DNA from: JBCBKZ01 sp039026975
GTDB taxonomy: Bacteria > Bacteroidota > Bacteroidia > J057
Direction of reading: 5' to 3'
Length of the DNA: 10,292 bases
Assembly: GCA_039026975.1 (NCBI GenBank)
Contig: JBCCLI010000228.1
Coordinates: 1-10,292, forward strand
Part shown: in pieces, positions 7,801 through 10,292 of the stretch
How positions within the stretch are numbered: the stretch's first letter is position 1
Layout: each line of letters begins with the position of its first letter
The notes under the pieces: generated by a model
Told to the model about the DNA's origin: nothing
Database searches by the model: none
What the model saw: the letters and a program-made list of their open reading frames with translations, nothing else
Position numbers and translations under genes: made by a program

Positions 7801-7835
7801 GGTTATCTTCTGTAGAACTGGTAGGTTTTCAATTT
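7783..7835. promoter_or_regulatory. 11-bp perfect inverted repeat in the divergent control region
   Basis: AAATTGAAAAC (7783-7793) is the exact reverse complement of GTTTTCAATTT (7825-7835), with 31 bp between them. The right arm ends 18 bp before the fRMsr start codon and the left arm sits inside the candidate minus-strand promoter. It could be a pair of binding sites for one regulator of both units, or a hairpin in the fRMsr leader. A second inverted pair TTATCA/TGATAA (7761-7766 and 7779-7784) overlaps its left side. Confidence 0.4.
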
Positions 7836-7853
7836 TCCTATTTTATTTGTGCC

Positions 7854-8354
7854 ATGGCAGAATCAATCGTGCTTACAGAAGGCATCAGTAGAGAAGAACG
7901 CTACCAAGAACTTCTCCCCCAAATCCAGGCCGTCATAGAAGCGGAGGTGGACCTCATTGCTAATCTGGCTAACATAGCCGCTATGCTTAGGGAGGGCTTG
8001 GGCTTTTTCTGGATAGGATTTTACCGTATGAATGAAGGGGGAGATGAGCTGGTGTTAGGGCCATTTCAAGGCCCCTTAGCCTGCACACGTATAGGCATGG
8101 GGAAAGGAGTATGCGGAACTTCTGCCCAGCAGCAGCAAACCCTCATAGTACCTGATGTAGATGCCTTTCCCGGACACATTTCCTGTAGCAGCTTATCAAA
8201 GTCTGAGATAGTAGTTCCCCTGGTAGCTGAGGGACAAACTAAGTTGATTTTAGATGTAGACAGTGCTGAACTGGATGACTTTTCAGAAGTTGATCAGCTG
8301 TATCTGGAGAAAGTGATGGAGTTGTTAAAAGAATTACATTACACAGAGAAATAA
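7854..8354 (+). CDS. Free methionine-(R)-sulfoxide reductase (GAF-domain, fRMsr)
   Basis: Cytoplasmic enzyme that reduces free L-methionine-(R)-sulfoxide, using thioredoxin to recycle its disulfide. The 166 aa form one GAF domain, the usual length. The signatures LGPFQGPLACTRI, GKGVCGTSA and FPGHISC...SKSEIVVP place cysteines at C77, C87 and C111. Their spacing (10 and 24) is the same as C84, C94 and C118 of the E. coli enzyme, and E118, D134 and D136 match its substrate-binding E125, D141 and D143. The full catalytic set is therefore present. Start ATG 7854 has no Shine-Dalgarno sequence but fits the family N-terminus. It is transcribed away from the isomerase-kinase unit and probably alone, since a palindromic repeat follows its stop codon within a few bases. 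It complements KatG in oxidative-damage repair. Confidence 0.93.
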   Translation: MAESIVLTEGISREERYQELLPQIQAVIEAEVDLIANLANIAAMLREGLGFFWIGFYRMNEGGDELVLGPFQGPLACTRIGMGKGVCGTSAQQQQTLIVPDVDAFPGHISCSSLSKSEIVVPLVAEGQTKLILDVDSAELDDFSEVDQLYLEKVMELLKELHYTEK

Positions 8355-8357
8355 ACG

Positions 8358-8418
8358 CTTAACGTCTTCGCGGCTTTGCGTGAGATAATGATTCACGCCA
8401 AGACGCTAAGACGCTAAG
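8358..8418. repeat. 26-bp-arm palindromic repeat after fRMsr
   Basis: Arms 8358-8383 and 8393-8418 are inverted copies matching at 22 of 26 positions around a 9-nt loop. The outer part contains short iterations of GACGCTAA (GCCAAGACGCTAAGACGCTAAG). It starts 4 nt after the stop codon, so any fRMsr transcript would end in or run through this hairpin. No T-tract follows. It has the look of the dispersed palindromic repeats common between genes of Bacteroidota; copy number elsewhere cannot be seen here. Confidence 0.7.
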
Positions 8419-8496
8419 TTTGTAGTTTGCTTAAGAAGAGAATACAATTTGTTAGAGATAAAGATAGAATACAGTATTAAGAGGCTTATAGAGCCA

Positions 8497-8668
8497 TTAA
8501 AGTTGACAGCGGGCTGGCCGTTCCTCCACGGGTTGTGGGGGGAAAGTGGGATGCATTGGAGGGACAACGCATTTTTGCTTACTTTTTTTGCTACGGAAAA
8601 AAGTAAGTCCAGCGGAAGGCTACGTAGCACTGGACTAAAGATAGTTTCACGAGACAAAGTAAAGGCAA
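8497..8668 (+). repeat. Composite hairpin-rich repeat reaching the Gfo start codon
   Basis: At least three hairpins follow each other. TTCCTCCAC (8521-8529) pairs with GTGGGGGGAA (8535-8544), with one bulge. CTTACTTTTTT (8578-8588) pairs perfectly with AAAAAAGTAAG (8597-8607). AGTCCAG (8606-8612) pairs with CTGGACT (8630-8636) and encloses the palindrome GCTACGTAGC (8619-8628). The last segment, GAGACAAAGTAAAGGCAAAA, runs directly into the ATG at 8670. Both strands hold 80-110-codon open frames here, but they are low-complexity by-products of the palindromes. Boundaries are approximate, and the impression that this is a dispersed element comes from its structure and general resemblance only. 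Confidence 0.5.
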
Positions 8669-8669
8669 A

Positions 8670-9677
8670 ATGGACACCATTCGTTTTGCCGTAGTAGGCC
8701 TGGGACATATCGGGAAGCGACATGCTGCTATTATCCAGCAAATGCCGGAAGCAGAATTGGTGGCTGTATGTGATGTACGAGAAGAATTGAAGGGAGAATA
8801 TCCAGATGTACCCTTTTTCAGTCAGTTAGTAGAATTACTTCAGAATGCTCCAGCCTTTGATGTGCTAAGTATAGCCACGCCTAATGGACTTCATGCCCCA
8901 CAAGCCATTCAGGGACTGAAAGCAGGTAAGCATATCATCATAGAAAAGCCGATGGCCCTCAGCAAAAAGGACTGTGAAGAGGTGATACATACTGCCGTGG
9001 ATGCTTCCAAAAAGGTCTTCTGCGTGATGCAGAATCGCTACTCACCCCCAGCGGTATGGATAAAATCTATCGTAGATTTCGGAAAACTGGGGCAGATCTA
9101 CCTTGTGCAGATCAACTGCTACTGGAACCGGGACGAGCGCTACTACCGGAAGGGCGACTGGCACGGAACAGCACACTTAGACGGTGGCACCCTCTTCACC
9201 CAATTTTCCCACTTCATAGACGTGATGAACTGGCTGTTTGGGGACATCCGTAATATCCAGGCCCAGTTCTATGACATGAACCATCAGGAGCTCACGGAAT
9301 TTGAGGATACTGGTCTCATCCAATTTGAGTTCCTGCAAGGGGGTGCAGGCAGCATCCAATATTCCACGGCTACCTGGGGTAAGAACTTTGAGAGCAGTAT
9401 GACCATAATAGGAGAGAACGGTACCATCAAGCTTGGTGGTCAGTATATGGAAAAAGTCGTTTACTGCCATGTAGATGGATTACACTTCCCGGAACTTCCC
9501 CCAGCCAGTCCCGCCTACGACTACGGCCCCTACAAAGGTTCCGCCGCCAACCACCACTACGTCTTCGACAATGTCATCAAAACCCTCAACGGAGCAGGTA
9601 CCATCGCCACCAACGCCATAGAAGGCATGAAGGTGGTGGATATTATTGAGCGGATTTATGAGTTGAAGAAAAAGTGA
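8670..9677 (+). CDS. Gfo/Idh/MocA-family NAD(P)-dependent oxidoreductase
   Basis: Sugar or sugar-nucleotide dehydrogenase of 335 aa. The Rossmann fold begins at once with VVGLGHIGKRHA (G10-x-G12-xx-G15). EKP at 92-94 supplies the catalytic lysine K93, and H181 and D184 of QFSHFIDVMNW are the expected second-domain catalytic residues. QNRYSP (121-126), a WHG...DGG segment and the HFIDVMNWLFGD stretch recall the WbpB/WlbA group (UDP-N-acetyl-glucosaminuronate 3-dehydrogenases of surface-polysaccharide synthesis). Without neighbouring polysaccharide genes this substrate remains a guess. The start is well supported because only a few residues precede the Rossmann strand; a weak TAAAGG lies 4 nt upstream. 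The 5' leader consists of repeat sequence. Base composition is uneven: about 40% GC at 8761-8820 against about 57% at 9481-9600. It is probably monocistronic; two strong terminators stand about 200 nt downstream. Confidence 0.9.
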   Translation: MDTIRFAVVGLGHIGKRHAAIIQQMPEAELVAVCDVREELKGEYPDVPFFSQLVELLQNAPAFDVLSIATPNGLHAPQAIQGLKAGKHIIIEKPMALSKKDCEEVIHTAVDASKKVFCVMQNRYSPPAVWIKSIVDFGKLGQIYLVQINCYWNRDERYYRKGDWHGTAHLDGGTLFTQFSHFIDVMNWLFGDIRNIQAQFYDMNHQELTEFEDTGLIQFEFLQGGAGSIQYSTATWGKNFESSMTIIGENGTIKLGGQYMEKVVYCHVDGLHFPELPPASPAYDYGPYKGSAANHHYVFDNVIKTLNGAGTIATNAIEGMKVVDIIERIYELKKK

Positions 9678-9691
9678 TCTTCATTTTTTCT

Positions 9692-9743
9692 GTCATGCCG
9701 CAAGGCCTAAGCAAAAGGATTGTGGGTCATACGGCATCTAGCG
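9692..9743 (+). repeat. REP-like palindromic element, copy A1
   Basis: First of three related copies. It starts GTCATGCCGC, ends CGGCATCTAGCG, and matches copy A2 at 44 of 52 positions. The terminal arms ATGCCGC (9695-9701) and ACGGCAT (9731-9737) form a 7-bp stem with one mismatch. It begins 14 nt after the Gfo stop codon. Confidence 0.75.
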
Positions 9744-9779
9744 TATTATTGGATAAATGCTCTACTAACTGAATGTAGC

Positions 9780-9802
9780 TAGCTCCTTAGGAGCGCTACC
9801 TT
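9780..9802 (+). repeat. Short palindromic repeat, copy B1
   Basis: GCTCCT and AGGAGC (9782-9787 and 9789-9794) form a perfect 6-1-6 palindrome, followed by GCTACCTT. It shares 17 of 23 positions with B2 at 9828-9850, and the differences inside the stem are paired changes. It lies 36 nt after copy A1. Confidence 0.65.
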
Positions 9803-9827
9803 AGTAGAAATAGGGTAAATAATTTAT

Positions 9828-9850
9828 TAGCCTCGTAGAGGCGGTACCTT
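9828..9850 (+). repeat. Short palindromic repeat, copy B2
   Basis: GCCTC (9830-9834) and GAGGC (9838-9842) pair perfectly around GTA, followed by GGTACCTT. Relative to B1, the T-A and C-G pairs in the middle of the stem are exchanged on both arms, keeping the hairpin. Confidence 0.65.
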
Positions 9851-9857
9851 CCAGAAG

Positions 9858-9889
9858 CCATTAGATTTCGCCCCTAATGGGGCTTTTTT
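9858..9889 (+). terminator. Rho-independent terminator T1 with a competing upstream arm
   Basis: GCCCC (9870-9874), loop TAAT, GGGGC (9879-9883), then six T. This is a textbook terminator for plus-strand transcripts from the Gfo gene. Just upstream, CCATTAG (9858-9864) is the exact complement of CTAATGG (9874-9880), so it can form an alternative stem that would break the terminator. Confidence 0.85.
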
Positions 9890-9894
9890 GATCT

Positions 9895-9937
9895 CCCATT
9901 TTAGGCTACGATAGTGTCAGCCCTAATGGGCTTTTTT
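9895..9937 (+). terminator. Rho-independent terminator T2, tandem copy of T1
   Basis: GCCC (9920-9923), loop TAAT, GGGC (9928-9931), then six T. As in T1, an upstream arm can compete: CCCATT-TT-AGG (9895-9905) is complementary to CCTAATGGG (9922-9930) apart from two extra T. The shared loop, T-tract and competing arm suggest that T1 and T2 arose by duplication. Confidence 0.8.
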
Positions 9938-9949
9938 CAATGGAATGGA

Positions 9950-9972
9950 TAGCCTACAAAGGCAGGGGTCTT
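9950..9972 (+). repeat. Possible degenerate B-type palindrome
   Basis: GCCT (9952-9955) and AGGC (9960-9963) pair around ACAA. The first six bases (TAGCCT) and the ending CTT agree with B2. The remaining agreement is weak, so membership in the B family is uncertain. Confidence 0.35.
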
Positions 9973-9989
9973 CCTTCTAATAATGTCCC

Positions 9990-10016
9990 TCTGTAGAGAC
10001 GAAAGATGTTTCGCCT
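9990..10016 (+). repeat. Hairpin with GTAGAGACG lead-in
   Basis: CGAAA (10000-10004), loop GATG, TTTCG (10009-10013), preceded by TGTAGAGA. The GTAGAGACG start is typical of another dispersed palindromic repeat type in Bacteroidota, but here the right arm is degenerate. Only this one copy is in the window. Confidence 0.3.
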
Positions 10017-10051
10017 AGGTGCATAATGGTACATGTGTGAATTGACAGGTG

Positions 10052-10107
10052 TCACGCGAGATACCGGATGACCCTGCATTCCATTTCCACTGGCCCTCCG
10101 GCATGAC
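10052..10107 (-). repeat. REP-like palindromic element, copy A3 (inverted)
   Basis: Read on minus it starts GTCATGCCGGAGGGCC and ends CCGGTATCTCGCGTGA. It aligns over its length with A1 and A2 with about one extra base in the middle. Its stem ATGCCGG/CCGGTAT differs from A2 by a paired C-G to G-C change and one G-T wobble. It is the only copy in the opposite orientation. A small palindrome TGACA-GG-TGTCA (10043-10054) abuts its end. Confidence 0.7.
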
Positions 10108-10190
10108 GTTATTTGTGGGTGAGGCTGCTGAAACTCTCTGCTGTCTACCTTTTTAGCATGTGCTGAAAAAAGAATACATAAATATTTTCC

Positions 10191-10242
10191 GTCATGCCGC
10201 AGGGCCTATGCTGAAGGATCGCGGGTCATGCGGCATCTAGTG
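10191..10242 (+). repeat. REP-like palindromic element, copy A2
   Basis: 52 nt, 44 of them identical to A1. The terminal arms ATGCCGC and GCGGCAT pair perfectly over 7 bp, making this the best-formed copy. As after A1, a B-type palindrome follows within about 40 nt, so A and B may belong to one composite unit. Confidence 0.75.
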
Positions 10243-10280
10243 TCCTGCTTGATCAAGTGTATTGGAATCCCCAATGCTGC

Positions 10281-10292
10281 TAGCTCCGTAGG
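10281..10292 (+). repeat. Short palindromic repeat, copy B3, cut by the window end
   Basis: TAGCTCCGTAGG matches the left arm of B1 plus the GTA loop of B2. The right arm would continue past the window. A 5-bp palindrome ATTGG/CCAAT (10261-10265 and 10271-10275) lies just upstream. Confidence 0.55.

Noticed and set aside
8406..8741. Open frames on both strands (8449-8694 plus, 8406-8741 minus) in the gap before the Gfo gene
   Set aside because: They lie across hairpin-forming repeat sequence, overlap each other and the Gfo start, and show no protein-like family pattern.
10149..10172. Bidirectional terminator around AGCATGTGCT flanked by T5 and A6
   Set aside because: The stem core is 4 bp with a 2-nt loop, and the T and A tracts would be part of the stem, so there is no free T-tract after it in either direction.
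9692..10292. CRISPR array
   Set aside because: The repeats are irregularly spaced, diverged, in both orientations and palindromic in themselves; no spacer pattern and no cas gene is present.

Overview
The window looks like chromosomal DNA of a Bacteroidota bacterium, most likely Cytophagales or a relative. The grounds are family-level resemblance of the proteins, start codons without clear Shine-Dalgarno sequences, promoter candidates of the TTTG / TAnnTTTG type, and dispersed palindromic repeats. Genus cannot be told from the sequence alone. No plasmid, phage or insertion-sequence gene is visible.

Layout. Bases 1-203 hold a hairpin and the probable terminator of katG. A minus-strand block follows: katG (204-2423), an exported M1 zinc metallopeptidase (2855-4486), a helix-turn-helix regulator of unknown target (4748-5752), a soluble histidine kinase with a Crp-like N-terminal domain (5936-7357), and, 21 bp upstream of the kinase, a small muconolactone-isomerase-like protein (7379-7675). 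A 178-bp divergent region with several inverted repeats separates these from two plus-strand genes: a free methionine-(R)-sulfoxide reductase (7854-8354) and a Gfo/Idh/MocA oxidoreductase (8670-9677). The gap between these two, and everything after 9677, is non-coding and rich in palindromic repeats, including a tandem pair of strong intrinsic terminators.

How the genes may work together. KatG removes hydrogen peroxide and fRMsr repairs oxidised free methionine. The region upstream of katG carries a sequence matching one OxyR dimer half-site exactly (ATAG-N7-CTAT), just upstream of a TTGAAA hexamer. The kinase and the small isomerase-like protein look like one transcription unit. No response regulator is present, so the kinase partner lies elsewhere. 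A redox theme across katG, the kinase unit and fRMsr is an inference from proximity.

The least ordinary part is the repeat content. A 52-56-nt palindromic element occurs three times in 9692-10242, twice on plus and once on minus. A short palindrome occurs two to four times. In both families, base changes in one stem arm are matched by changes in the other. A further composite repeat ends directly at the start codon of the Gfo/Idh/MocA gene.
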